64,000 bases of DNA from positions 124,001 to 188,000 of the forward strand of contig JANEZZ010000298.1 of NCBI GenBank assembly GCA_026122225.1. The letters are read 5' to 3'. The position numbers and the translations under genes were made by a program. The notes below the pieces were generated by a model, which worked only from the letters and a program-made list of their open reading frames with translations, was not told the DNA's origin and did not search any database. This document shows, piece after piece, positions 45,222 through 57,280 of this stretch (positions are counted from its first letter, which is position 1; the number at the start of each line of letters is the position of its first letter). Source of the stretch: Heloderma charlesbogerti (Eukaryota > Chordata > Lepidosauria > Squamata > Helodermatidae).

Positions 45222-48181
45222 CATCATAAGCAGATCCTTTCCTGGCTCTTTCTGTACGGTTTTCCTGCACAGTTCCACCGAGTTCCACTGCCAGTGAGAA
45301 GTACAAGTAGAACTTTCCATGAGATGCTTCTGTATGTCATGGTGGTGCAGCTGCTATAGCGTCATCACCCTTTCTGCTGGTGATTTTGCTGCTGCAGATA
45401 TTATCTGTAGGGGAGGTAGTAGTCCTACTAGTCTCACTCTTCCCCAGCTCATTCTAATCCAGAACACCTCTCTTGTAGCACTCTGTGATTTTCTCTTAAA
45501 TAGATTTTTAGACTTTGGAAGTCATGGTTCTAGCTTTGCAGCACCTCCCTCATTGTGCTATCCCAGAACTGCAGTTCAAGGAATGATGCAGCAATGTCTT
45601 TCATGTCCCCCCTCATCAAAGTGATGTTTTTGTTGGTGCCAATCTCCTGTAGAAGGAATTCAGCAAGCCTAATTGCAGGATTGGGGACTTGACTGACTAC
45701 AGCACTGGTGCACTTACAAAGCCCAGCACAGCATTTTCTCAGCGCCCCCTCTATAATCTTCAACACAGGTAGAACTTGGCCTAGTGTAGCATAGTCTGCA
45801 CTCAGTAGTGTTGTGCATTCATCAAATACTTTCAGTATGTCAACCAGGTCTTGCATCAACAAGACCCACTGCTGTGGTGTGACAAAAAAAAAATGGAATG
45901 GTGTTGTTTCTCTATAATGTAGTCATTTATAGCAGCTGTCTGCTCACAGAGTCTCTGTAGCATATGCAAAGTGCTGTTCCAGCATGTGCACACATCCAAG
46001 ATTAATTTGTGTTGTGGAAGACCACGGCTACGTTGGATGGCACCTATTGCCTCCATTGCTGATCAGGACTGCCTGAAGTGGGTGCAAATGGATCGAGCCA
46101 TCTTAGGTAGCTTGCCTATTTTAGGACAGGCATTGCTCAATCCCGAATGCACCACAAGGTTCAAACAGTGTGCAATGCACTGAACATGGTTTAGCCCTTC
46201 AATGTGGACTGCTTTCAGGTAGTTGGAGGCATTATCTCTTGCTAAACAGCCCACTGCTAGATTTAAGGGGGCGAACCAGGACTTAACAACACCATCGATT
46301 TTCACTGTAATGCTTTCTGCTGTGTGTGTAGGGATGGGGGAGAATTTCTCCCCGAAACTTCGGGGGGCCGAGTGCCAACGTGTTCGGCCCCCCGAAGTAG
46401 TTTCGGGGAGAAATTCTCCGCACCCCCCCCCGCACCCCCCACCCCCCCGGGACAGGACTTACCTTTCCCGAATGTCCCTCCCAGCGGCGGGTCCCAGCGG
46501 AGGTTCGTCAGGTCTTCGACAGGGGCAGAGGCGGCAGCCGATCTTTCGACAGGCTGCCGCCGCTGCCATTCCAATAAAAGTAAAAAAAAAAAAACGCCCC
46601 CGTGATAGGCTACGTGACAATTAACGTAGCCTATCATGGCTAGATTTGCAAAGTCAGCCGTGATAGGCTACGTAAATCGTCACGTAGCCTATCACGGGTG
46701 ACTTAAAAAAAAAAAAAAAAAGCGCGTACGGCTGATGGCAGCCCCCATAGGGAGCCGCCATTCACGTTCCTTATTTGTTCGCTGTAGTCTACATAAATCT
46801 TTACGTAGACTACGGCGAAAATAAGGGCAATGCAAATAGCGTTGCCCTTATTTTCGCCATAGTCTACGTAAATCTTTACGTAGACTACAGCAACCAAATA
46901 AGGAATGCGAATGGCGGCTCCCTATGGGGGCCGCCATTTGAGTACGAGCTTTTTTTTTTTTTTTAAAGGAGCAGTGAAGCACCTCCCCCCCACCACGAAG
47001 CAAGCTGCGAGACCAGGTAAGTGGCTTTCGTGCACCCCTGTGTGTGTGTCCCTGAGAGCATTGTGAGGGCCAATGTCGCTGTTCTACGAGTCAGTCTGCA
47101 GATCTCATTGATGGATACCCATTGCGCAGTGACACACAGATAAGACTTTGCTTGATTGCTTGTCCATGTGTCACTCATTAGATGAATACTTCCTCCAACT
47201 GCATGTTTCAAATCCTGTTGGAGCGCCCTTCTAATTTCAGAAGCCAGGGCTGGAATGGCAATGCCACTAATGTAGTGACGAGAAGGGACATCCCAACGAG
47301 GGCACAATTCCTTCACAAAGTCCCGGAAGGCATCCTCTTCCACTATGGAGAAGGGCAGCATGCATCGAGCAATGAACTCTGTTAAGGCTCCGTTCAATCT
47401 TGCTGCCTGGACGCTGTCAGAAGGGAATTTCTGTGTCAATGTGAGGCATTTTTCCATTGACACTTGCCTCTTAACTAAGTTACTTTCTGTGTCCTTCTCA
47501 CCCAGACCACTTTCCATTTGGTCTTTGCAAGATGAAGCAAAGAAGGCAGTAATGCTATTTTTGGATTGTTGTGAGAGGGACTTGCCTTTACTATCTTTGG
47601 GCACAAGAAGCGCATGATGCACCTCCATGTGTCACCTCATGGCAGACGTGCCCAGTTGTCCACAGCCCCCTTCCTTTCCTAGGTGCATATGACATCTACA
47701 AACATCACAAACCACAACGTAATGGTCATTTTTCACATATTTGAAGAAGCGCCACGCATAGGAACTCACCCTGCCACCATCTTTTCTTTGGGGAATGGGA
47801 GTATCAGTTTCAGATGAGGCGGCATCGGGAGGTGCACGTTTCCACTCATCTCTGCTTGTGGATGGTGTTGTTGGTAGCATTGTTGATGGTGATGATGAAT
47901 GCTTAGCAGGGGATATTTGTTCCTGAGGTTTGGGATTGCTCCCAAAGAACCTGGCAGGCTGGACCACAGAGTCACACTCAGTCTCAGCAGGGACAGTGGT
48001 ATAGAAGGACTCCTCATCATCATTGCTGTCTAGATCACTGCTGAAATTAAGTCCTCTGAGCTTTTTTTTCCAAATTACATGAACTGTTGCCCACAAGGTA
48101 ATTATCAGCAGGCAGCTCTGGACCTGGTTCATCTTCTGTCCCACTTTCGCTCTCTGATGCAGGGAGGATGGTTGTGGGCAT
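45222..48181 (-). pseudogene. BED-finger hAT transposase, pseudogene
   Basis: Minus strand, starting at a likely Met at 48181 (MPTTILPASESESGTEDEPG). In order: an acidic/Ser-rich linker with a frameshift near 48060; a BED zinc finger at about 47775-47610 (YAWRFFKYVKN, CDVC, then H...H) with an in-frame TGA at 47632 between MR and HMEVHH; FVKELCPRWDVPSRHYI; and the catalytic-core block IHLMSDTWTSNQAKSYL. Element #20 follows, at 46329-47040. Then come LARDNASNYLKAVHIEGLNH, HKLILDVCTCWNSTLHMLQR and the helical region LLSADYATLGQVLPVLKIIE. The C-terminal dimerisation domain is badly decayed near 45230-45500. It is an Ac/ZBED-type hAT and cannot be active. It may be the remains of a transposase able to move the TAGGGATG family. 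Confidence 0.82.
46329..47040. mobile_element. hAT-like palindromic element #20 inside the transposase pseudogene
   Basis: TAGGGATGGGGGAGAATTTC...GTGCACCCCTG, flanked by tgtgtgtg and tgtgtgtc (7 of 8). The core is centred near 46843. It separates the two parts of the transposase catalytic region. Confidence 0.88.
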
Positions 48182-49221
48182 TGCTGTAAAGATTCCAAAT
48201 AGAAGTGGAATTTCAGGAGAAATGCACCTTTTACACCTGAGGAGATCATTACCTTGTCGTGGTTCTGGAGCCTGAGCATCTCAATGACACCATCAGCTAA
48301 ACCGTGAAGGGACATCCAAGATGGGAAGGTCATGGCAGAGAGGTCAGACTAAGTACGATTCCTAGGGAAGGTAGCGGCGCTAGCAACTCACCCCAGTATT
48401 CTTGCCGTGAAAACTAAATGGATCAGTACAAGCAGAGATATGTCGATATACCATCGGAAGATGGGACTCCCAGGTCGGAAGATGGTCAAAATGCTACTGG
48501 GGAGGAACAGAGGATAAGCTCAACTAGCCCCAGATGTGATGTCGCAGCTAGCTCAAAGCCGAAAGGATGGCTAGCGGCCGACGGTGCTGGTGGTGAATGA
48601 TGAATGCGATGTTCTAAAGATCAACACAACATAGGAACCTGGAATGTAAGATCTATGAGCCAGAGCAAATTGGATGTGGTTACTGGGGAGATGTCAAGAT
48701 TAAATATAGACATTTTGGGTGTCAGTGAACTGAAATGGACTCGAATGGGCCACTTCACATCAGATGACCACCAGATCTACTACTGTGGACAAGAGGACCA
48801 CAGAAGAAATGGAGTAGCCTTCATAATTAATAATAAAGTGGCTAAAGCAGTGCTTGGATACAATCCAAAAAATGATAGAATGATCTCAATTCGAATTCAG
48901 GGTAAGCCATTTAACATCACAGTGATCCAAATATATGCCCCAACCACAGATGCTGAAGAAGCAGAAGTAGGTCAATTCTATGAGGATCTGCAGCACCTAC
49001 TGGATAATACGCCAAAAAGAGATATTATACTCACTACAGGAGACTGAAATGCTAAAGTGGGTAGTCAAACGACATCTGGAATTACAGGTAAGCATAGCCT
49101 GGAAGAACAAAATGAAGCAGGACATAGACTGATAGAAGTTTGCCAAGACAACTCACGGTGCATAACAAACACTTTTCCAACAACCTAAAAGATAACTCTA
49201 TACATGGACTTCACCAGATGG

Positions 49222-50024
49222 TAGGGGTGGACGAAAGTCCCTTACCTTTCACCGAAGCTTGTTCGCGGTGGGGGGGAGGCGCTTCGCTGCTCCCCCCGCG
49301 AAGTTCAGGCCGGGGGGGAGGCTTCCCGCCTCGCCTGGCCACGAACGCGAAAGTTAAAAAAAAAAAAAACGCCCCCTGATAGGCTACGTGACGATTAACG
49401 TAGCCTATCACGGCTAGATTTGCAAAGTCAGCCGTGATAGGCTACGTCAATCGTCACGTAGCCTATCACGGGTGACTTAAAAAAAAAAAAGCGCATACGC
49501 TAATGGCGGCCCCCATAGGGAGCCGCCATTCGCGTTCCTTATTTGGTCGCCGTAGTCTACGTAAATCTTTACGTAGACTACAGCGACCAAATAAGGAACG
49601 GGAATGGTGGCTCCCTATGGGGGCCGCCATTATCCGTATGCGCTTTTTTTTTTTTTTAAGTCACCCGTGATAGGCTACGTGACAATTGACGTAGCCTATC
49701 ACGGCTGACTTTGCAAATCTAGCCGTGATAGGCTACGTTAATCGTCATGTAGCCTATCGGGGGCATTTTTTTTCTTTTATTGCAATGGCGGTGGCGGCAG
49801 CCGGTCGAAAGACCGGCTGCTGCTCCCGCCCCGCTCGAACACCCGCCGAACCGCCGGCCGGACCTGCCGCCGGGAGGGACATTCGGCGAAGGTAAGTGCC
49901 ATCCCGGGGGGGGTGCGGGGGGCGGGGGGGTTCGGAGGATTTCTCCCCGAAATTTGTTCGGGGGGCCAAACACATTGGCACTCGGCCCCCCGAAGTTTCG
50001 GGGAGAAATTCTCTGCCATCCCTA
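49222..50024. mobile_element. hAT-like palindromic element #21 in BovB
   Basis: TAGGGGTGGACGAAAGTCCC...CTCTGCCATCCCTA, 803 bp, with a perfect TSD ccagatgg at 49214-49221 and 50025-50032. Removing it restores the BovB word SPDG-QHQNQVDYILC. The core is centred near 49565. Confidence 0.95.
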
Positions 50025-51586
50025 CCAGATGGTCAACACCAAAATCAGGTTGACTACATCCTTTGTAGCCAAAGGTGGCGGACATCTATACAGTCGGTAT
50101 AAACAACACCTGGAGGTGACTGTAGTTCAGATCATGAACTTCTTATTGCACAATTTAGAATCAGACTAAAGAGAATAGGGAAGGCCCACAGAGCAGTTAG
50201 ATATGAGCTGACCAATATTCCTAATGAATATGCAGTGGAGCTGAAGAATAGATTTAAGGGACTAGATTTAGTAGATAGGGTCCCGGAAGAAATATGGACA
50301 GAAGTTTGCAACATTGTTCAGGAGGCAGCAACAAAAAACGTCCCAAAGAAAAAGAAAACCAAGAAGGCAAGATGGCTGTCTGCTGCGACAGTGGAAGTAG
50401 CCCAAAAAAGAAGGAAAGCAAAAGCCAACAGTGATAGGTGGAGTTATGCCCAATTAAATGCAAAATTCCAGAGGTTAGCTCTGTTCCAGAGATAAGGCAT
50501 TATTTTTAAACAAACAATGCATGGAAGCAGAAGAAGATAATAGAAGAGGAAGGACAAGAGACCTCTTCCAGAAAATTAGAAACATCAGAGGTAAATTCCA
50601 AGCAAAAATGGGTAGGATCAAAAACAAAGATGGCAAGGACCTAACAGAAGCAGAAGAGATCAAGAAAAGGTGGCAAGAATATACGGAAGATCTGTATAGG
50701 AAGGATAATAATATCGGGGATAGATTTGACAGTGTGGTCAGTGAGCTATAGCCAGACATCCTGAAGAGTGAGGATGAATGGGCCTTAAGAAGCATTGCTA
50801 ATATCAAGGCAGCAGGAGACTATGGTATCCCAGCTGAACTGTTTAAAATCTTGCAAGATGATGCTGTCAAGGTGATGCATGCCATATGCCAGCAAATTTG
50901 GAAAACACAAGAATGGCCAGCAGATTGGGAAAAAAAAACTTATATACCCATACCAAAAAAGGGAAACACTAAAGAATGTTCAGACTATCGAACAGTGGCA
51001 CTTATTTCACATGCCAGTAAGGTAATGCTCAAGATTTTGCAAGGTAGAGTCCAGCAATTCATGAAATGAGAATTGCCAGATGTACAAGCTGGGTGTAGAA
51101 AAGGCAGAGGAACTAGAGACCAAATTGCCAATATCCGCTGGATAATGGAGATAGACAGGGAGTTTCAGAAAAACATCTATTTCTGTTTTATTGACTATTC
51201 TAAAGCCTTTGACTGTGTGGATCATCACAAATTGTGGCAAGTTCTTGGTGGTATGGGGATGCCAAGTCATCTTGTCTGCCTCTTGAGGAACAGACCACGG
51301 AACAACGGACTGGTTTAAGGTTGGGAAAGGAGTATGGCAGGGTTGTATACTCTCACCCTACCAATTCAACGTGTACACAGAACACATCATGTGACGTGCT
51401 GGGCTTGATGAATCCAAGGCTGGAGTTAAAATTGCTTGAAGAAACATTAACAATCTCAGATATGCAGATGATACCACTTTGATGGCTGAAAGCGAGGAGG
51501 AGCTGAGGAACCTTCTGACGAAGGTGAAAGAAGAAAGTGCAAAAGTTGGGTTGCAGTTAAACATAAAAAAACAAGATTATGGCAAC

Positions 51587-52323
51587 TAGGGATGGCGGAG
51601 AATTTCTCCCCGAATCTTCGGGGGGCCGAGCGCCAACGCATTCGGCCCCCCGAAATCGGCAGTGAAATTCTCTGCCACCCCCCCCGCCACCCCAGGATGG
51701 GACTTACCTTTGGCGAATGTCCCTCCCAGTGGCGGGTCCTGGCGGCGGTTCGGCGGCGGTTCGGCATGGGCTATTTGCATTGCCCTTATTTTCGCCGTAG
51801 TCTACGTAAATCTTTATGTAGACTAGACATGCCAAAATAAGGAACGCAAATGGTGGCGCCCATGGGCCGCTGCCATTTGCGTACGCACTTTTTTTTTTTC
51901 AGAGTCACCCATGATAGGCTACGTGACGATTTACATAGCCTATCACGGCTGACTTTGGAAATCTAGCCGTGATAGGCTACGTAAATCGTCACGTAGCCTA
52001 TCACGGGGTCTTGTTTTGTTTTGTTTTTACTTTTTGTTTCGCGGCCGGGGAGACAGGGCGCTTCTCCTCGGCCTGAATTTTGGCCGGGCAAGGCAGGAAG
52101 CCTCCCCCCCGGCCTGAATTTTGGCCGGGAGAGGCGGGAAGCCTCCCCCCTGGCCTGAATTTCAGCCAGGAGAGGCGGGAAGCCTCCTCCCTGGCCTGAA
52201 TTTCAGCCAGGAGAGGCGGGAAGCCTCCCCCCCTTCACCTGAACTTCGGGGGGGAAAGCGAAGCGTCTCCCCCGCACCGCGAAGCCAAGCTGCAAAAAGG
52301 TAAGTGACTTTCGTACATCCCTA
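51587..52323. mobile_element. hAT-like palindromic element #22 in BovB
   Basis: TAGGGATGGCGGAGAATTTC...CGTACATCCCTA with a perfect TSD atggcaac at 51579-51586 and 52324-52331. One side of the core palindrome is deleted. It has an expanded right arm with repeated GGCGGGAAGCCTCC units. Confidence 0.94.
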
Positions 52324-52696
52324 ATGGCAACCAGCTTGATTGATAACTGGCAAATAGAGGGAGAAAGCGTGGAGGCAGTGACAGACTTTGTATTTCTACG
52401 TGCAAAGATTACTGCAGACACTGACTGCATCCAGGAAATCACAAGATGTTTACTTCTTGGGAGGACAGCAATGACAAATCTTGATAAAATAATTAAGAGC
52501 AGAGACATCACACTGACATCAAAGGTCCGCAAAGTTAAAGCAATGGTATTCCCTGTAGTAACCTATGGCTGCGAGTGTTGGACCATAAGGAAGAAGGCTG
52601 ATCAAAGGAAGATAGATACTTTTGAACTGTGGTGCTGGAGGAAAATTCTGAGAGTGCCTTGGACTGCAAGAAGGTCAAACCAGTTTAGATCCTCTT

Positions 52697-54298
52697 GTTG
52701 AGGGTGAAAGTGGAGAGTGTAAAAGCTGGTTTGAAACTCAACATTAAAAAAACTAAGATCATGGCATCTGGCCCCATCACTTCCCGGCATATAGATGGGG
52801 AAGAAATGGAAGCAGTGACAGATTTTATTTTCTTGGTCTCCAAGATCACCACAGATGGTGACTGTAGCCATGAAATTAAAAGACGCTTGCTCCTTGTGAG
52901 GAAAGCTATGGCAAACCTAGACAGCATATTAAGAAGCAGAGACATCACCTTGCTGACAAAGATTCATATAATCAAAGCTATGGTTTTCCTAGGGATGTAC
53001 AGAAGTCACTTACCTTTTCGCAGCTTGGCTTTGCGGTGGGGGGGAGGCGCTTCACTTCTCCCCCCGAAGTTCAGGCGAGGGGGGGAGGCGTCCCACCTCG
53101 CCTGGCCAAAATTCAGGCCGGGAGCGGAGGCGCCCACCTCACCTGGCCGAAATTCAGGCTGGGGAGAAGCGCCCCGTCTCCCCGGCCGCGAAACAAAAAG
53201 TAAAAAAAAAAAAAAAGACCCCGTGATAGGCTACGTGACGATTTACGTAGCCTATCACGGCTAGATTTCCAAAGTCAGCCGTGATAGGCTACGTAAATCG
53301 TCACATAGCCTATCATGGGTTACTTTGGGGGAAAAAAAGCATGTATGCAAATGGCGGCGCCCATGGGGTGCCGCCATTTGCGTTCCTTATTTTGGCACGT
53401 CTAGTCTATGTAAAGATTTACGTAGACTACGGCGAAAATAAGGGGAATGCAAATAGCGTAGCGGGCGCTATTTGCATCCCTTTTTGATTTGCCGTTTCAG
53501 CCTATGTAAATTTTTACGTAGGCTAAAATGGTGAATCAAAAAGGGACGCAAATAGCGCCCGCTACGCTATTTGCGTTCCCCTTGATTTTCACCATCATAG
53601 TCTACATAAATATTTACGTAGACTAAGATGGCCAAAAATAAGGAACGCAAATGGTGGCGGCCGTAGCCGCCGCCATTTGCGTACGCGGTGTTTTGGGTTT
53701 TTTTTTTAACCCAGCCATGATAGGCTATGTAAATCTTTACGTAGCCTATCGTGTTGTTTTTTGTTTTTTGTTTTTTTACAAGACAAATGGCCGCCGCAGC
53801 CGCTGCCACCTGGAAGATCTGCCCCAGGTAAGTCTCGTCCCAGGGGGGATCCGCAGGGGGGCAGGGGGAGGCAGGCTGTTCTGCCACAGATTTCGGGGGG
53901 CCGAATGCACTGGCATTCGGCCTCACTGAGATCCGTGGCAGAATTCTCTGACATCCCTACTTACGAGTCCCCTGGACTCCAAGGATGTCAAATCAGTCAA
54001 ACCTAAAGGAAATCAACCCTGAGTGCTCATTGGAAGGACAGATACTGAAGCTGAAGCTCAAATATTTCGGCCACCTAATGAGAAGAGAAAAGTCACTGGA
54101 AAAGACCCTGATGCTGGGAAAGATTGAAGGCAAAAGGAGAAGGGGATGGCAGAGGATGAGATGGCTAGATAGCATCACCGATGCAATGAATATGAACTTG
54201 AGCACACTCTGGGAGAGAGCAGAGGACAGGAAGGCCTGGCGTACTATGATCCATGGGGTCACAAAGAGCAGGACATGACTTAACAACTGAACAACAAC
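52697..54298 (+). mobile_element. Second BovB, 5'-truncated, nested in the first
   Basis: It begins within the reverse-transcriptase region (AGLKLNIKKTKIMASGPITS, DGDCSHEIKRRLLLVRKAMA) and ends with the BovB 3' end (GLNRS-like NMNLSTLWERAEDRKAWRTM, VTKSRT) and ACAACAACAA. The first BovB resumes at 54299. It contains element #23. Confidence 0.85.
52990..53959. mobile_element. hAT-like palindromic element #23, in a BovB deletion
   Basis: TAGGGATGTACAGAAGTCAC...GACATCCCTA, 970 bp, with a long core centred near 53510 (CCTATGTAAATTTTTACGTAGG). Flanks ggttttcc and cttacgag do not match, and part of the BovB C-terminal coding region expected between them is absent. Confidence 0.88.
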
Positions 54299-54575
54299 AA
54301 AGCTCACTTGAGGGAATGATATTAAAGGCAAAACTGAAGTACTTTGGCCACATCATGAAAAGACAGGATACCCTGGAGAAGATGCTGATGCTAGGGAAAG
54401 TGGAAGGCAAAAGGAAGAGGGGCCGACCAAGGGCAAGTTGGATGGATGATATTCTTGAGGTGACGAACTTGACTTTGCGGGAGCTAGGGGTGGCAATGGC
54501 CAACATGAAGCTCTGGCGTGGGCTGGTCCATGGAGTCACAAAGAGTCGGAAGCGACTGAATGAATAAACAACAAC

Positions 54576-55755
54576 AATAGCAAAGAGAAAAAAACTGTAT
54601 ACTTATAGGAATCTATGAAACATAGCTTGGAATTGCAATCAACATTACACAAGGTGCAGATGTAAGCTACTACTGCACTAGCACTGAGAAAACAACATAC
54701 GCCACAAGGTGCGAAAAAAAATGTACAGACTTCAAAGCTCCACAAGAGTTGTCTAAAACTGTCCTCACTGCTAAAAGTCTGAAAAGCATGGGGGAGGATT
54801 GACTGAGTCTTATCAGATTCATCTTTTGGAATGATGTAGACTTCGTGACTTTAATTCCACCGCTGTAGAATCTCCTTGGGAACATTTTCATCTGCTTTGG
54901 AGACACTGCCCTTCCGCTCACCATCCATGAACTTTCTTCCTGTTCCTCCGGAGATGTGGCTGGCTGTGCCTGTGGCACTTTCTGTGGTGGTATTTTGTGA
55001 TGTGTGCTGCTTGCAGTTGCGGGGTGGACTGGTGCTGGGGATATTGTCGCTGGTCACACCTTGGGCTGCCTCCTGTTCCAGCTCCTCCAAATATCGTTAA
55101 ACTGCAACCTCTGCACTGAATCTCACCTGTCTGCACATCTTTTGAGTACTGGATTAACTATGGGTTCTTCTTTTCTCCATACTCATCTCTCTGTGGTGGG
55201 CAGGAGGAGACATAAATGCATGTGGTGGTGGTGAGAGAATTACTGCGGAACATATTTCACTATAGCAAAGTTGAAATCATGTAAATAGCCTACAATCGCA
55301 GATATAGTGCAATGTAAAAGTAGTTTGAGCCCCAAGCCCCAAAATAAAGGCACACATTTTGCATTCCATGGGGAGAAGCTGCCTAACGCAGGGTGATGGT
55401 GGATGGAGTCCCAGCACCTCCATATAAGGCCCAAGCCCCCAAATAGAGGCACACATTTTGCATCCCATGGGGGGAAGCTGCCTAACGCAGGCTGATGGAG
55501 GATAGAGTCCTTTGCTGCTGGCCTTCCCCCCCACACACCAAAAAATCACTAAATAGGGGCACATTCATGTAAAGTAAGTATATCAAAGAAATATCTTCAC
55601 TGAAATAAAGGTTGAACTGCAGTGCCATAGAACAGGGACACACTCCAGTTGCGGCTGGACACGGACACTCTGTCTGCATTAGCGGCAGCGCCTCTCGTCT
55701 CTGGAGTGACTGAAGTGACACACGATGATGACCATCCCTATGAAGGTGGGGAAAA
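54576..55755. other. Unassigned DNA inside the 14.8-kb unit
   Basis: It may be the 5' region of the hAT transposase element. The minus strand 55100-54851 encodes an open Ser/Thr/Gln-rich peptide (EELEQEAAQGVTSDNIPSTS) that I do not recognise. Bases 55328-55530 contain two tandem copies of a unit of about 101 bases (GGCACACATTTTGCAT...GCTGCCTAACGCAGG). Confidence 0.5.
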
Positions 55756-56280
55756 TAGGGATGGCAGAGAATTCCGCTATGGATCTCGGTGAGGCCAAAT
55801 GCCAGTGCATTCGGCCCCCCAAAATCTGTGGCAGAATGGCCTGCCACACCCCGCCCCCCTGCGGATCCCCCCCGGGACGAGACTTAGCTGGGGCGGATCT
55901 TCCAGGCGGTGGCAGCTCCGCCGCCATTTCCACTCTTGTAAAAAAAAAAAAGACGTGATAGGCTACATAAATCTTTACGTAACCTATCATGGCTGGGTGG
56001 GTTAAAAAAAAAAAACCACGTACGCAAATGGCGGCGGCTATGGCCGCAGCCATTTGCATTCCTTATTTTTGCCCTCTTAATCTATGTAAATATTTATGTA
56101 GACTATGACGGCAAAAATCAAGGGGAACGCAAATAGCGTAGCGGGTGCTATTTGCGTCCCTTTTTGATTCCCCGTTTTAGCCTACATAAATATTTATGCA
56201 AATATTTACACCTATTGAACGCCTCCCCCCCCACCATCAACATAATCCGCGAACAGGTAAGTGACTTTCGTACATCCCCA
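55756..56280. mobile_element. hAT-like palindromic element #24, internally deleted
   Basis: TAGGGATGGCAGAGAATTCC...CGTACATCCCCA with a perfect TSD ggggaaaa at 55748-55755 and 56281-56288. The second half of the core is deleted at about 56215. Confidence 0.93.
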
Positions 56281-56488
56281 GGGGAAAATGGTTGGATTCC
56301 CTCCCCTCCCCTCCTCCTCCCCTGAGTTCCCTCCCCTTGGTGACGTTATCTTCCCGGAGGGGTGGCCTGAGGGATCTCAGTCACTTGACCTCACCTGACC
56401 TGACCTCCACAGACAATTAAAAAAAAAAAAGATTGAGGATTTACGTGCACTTCTCGACTCAGTCCCAGCAAAAGAAAGCCACATGGTC

Positions 56489-57019
56489 TAGCGGTGTACA
56501 AATTCCCTACCTGGGTCCATTTTGGGGCATCCATGGGGGGGGCATGATCCATTCCACCCCCCTGGAATCCTCCCTGGATTCCGTCCACTGCCAGACTTCC
56601 ATCCGCTGCCGGTCTGCAGATGCAAATGGTGTCTGGCGTAGCGGATGCCATTTGTGTCTCTGCTCTTTGCTGTGCTAGGCTATGTAAATCTTTATGTAGC
56701 CTATCACGGCAAAGAGCAAGGACGCAAATGGTGTAGCGGACACCATTTGCATCCCTATCCCTTTGCGCAATAGGCTATGTAAAGATTTACGTAGCCTATT
56801 ACAGCAAAGAGCAGTGACGCAAATGGCGTCTGCTACGCCGGATGCCATTTGTGTCGGCAGACCAGCAGCAGATGGCAGCGGAGTCAGCGGATGGACTTGG
56901 ACCCGGCTGGCGGCAGGTAGGATCTAGCCGGCATGAACTTTGCGGGGTGGCGGAGGTGAGTGGTCCATTCCACCATGGACTCCGTGGGGAGTCCATGGTG
57001 GAATTCTCCAACATCCCTA
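56489..57019. mobile_element. hAT-like palindromic element #25
   Basis: It starts TAGCGGTGTACAAATTCC and ends CTCCAACATCCCTA, with flanks acatggtc and atatggaa (5 of 8). It has a short core with GGCTATGTAAATCTTTATGT and three CAAATGG(C/T)GT modules. It resembles element #1 in subfamily. Confidence 0.82.
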
Positions 57020-57169
57020 ATATGGAAGCAGGGAAAGTGTGTATTTATTATTGTAAAAATGGGAAACCCATTCGTATTCTATTTCTGTCCTTCCGATTTA
57101 TGGATTTTCTTTCATAATTATCTTCATAACTTCCACCATTTTGCAGACAAAAAAAAGAGAAACCACGTG

Positions 57170-57280
57170 AGCGCCATCTCAACGGGACCTCGCCATGCCG
57201 TTCCACAGAGGATTCTGCGGCATGGATTAATGGCGATTCGATCCCATTTTAATTCGTGGCAGAATTCTCTGACATCCCTA
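57170..57280. mobile_element. Right terminus of the 14.8-kb hAT-bounded insertion
   Basis: The arm GCCGTTCCACAGAGGATTC...GTGGCAGAATTCTCTGACATCCCTA is followed by gtcacaac, the same octamer that precedes 42496. No matching left end lies nearby. Confidence 0.8.

Larger units (their letters stand above)
48241..54575 (+). mobile_element. RTE/BovB LINE, near full length, with nested insertions
   Basis: Its parts are a 5' leader (48241-48600); an AP-endonuclease (NIGTWNVRSMSQSKLDVV, SELKWTRMG, YAPTTDAEEAEV, with a stop at GD*NAKVG, 49045); and a linker (NEYAVELKNRFKGLDLVDRV). Reverse-transcriptase blocks follow (IPIPKKGNTKECSDYR and FIDYSKAFDCVDHHKLW), with the YADD region frameshifted near 51470. 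The C-terminus is ITADTDCIQEITRCLL and VVTYGCECWTIRKKA. A terminal region at 54299-54575 ends in ACAACAACAA. It is interrupted by hAT-like elements #21 and #22 and by a second BovB (52697-54298). It is inactive. It sits just upstream of the transposase pseudogene. Confidence 0.9.
42496..57280. mobile_element. 14.8-kb hAT-bounded insertion splitting the L1
   Basis: The outermost ends are TAGGGATGTA (42496) and GACATCCCTA (57280). The octamer gtcacaac lies directly outside both (42488-42495 and 57281-57288). Removing the segment and one octamer restores a continuous L1 reading frame (...LYSTPRSRVV-TNGLF...). Inside are several smaller hAT-like elements, a BED-finger hAT transposase pseudogene and a full-length-scale BovB. 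It is either one hAT element of about 4 kb later swollen by nested insertions, or a composite unit that moved as a whole. Confidence 0.75.

Noticed and set aside
55328..55530. Tandem repeats as coding repeats
   Set aside because: The frame is interrupted and the only codon pattern follows the 101-base unit, which is not a multiple of three.
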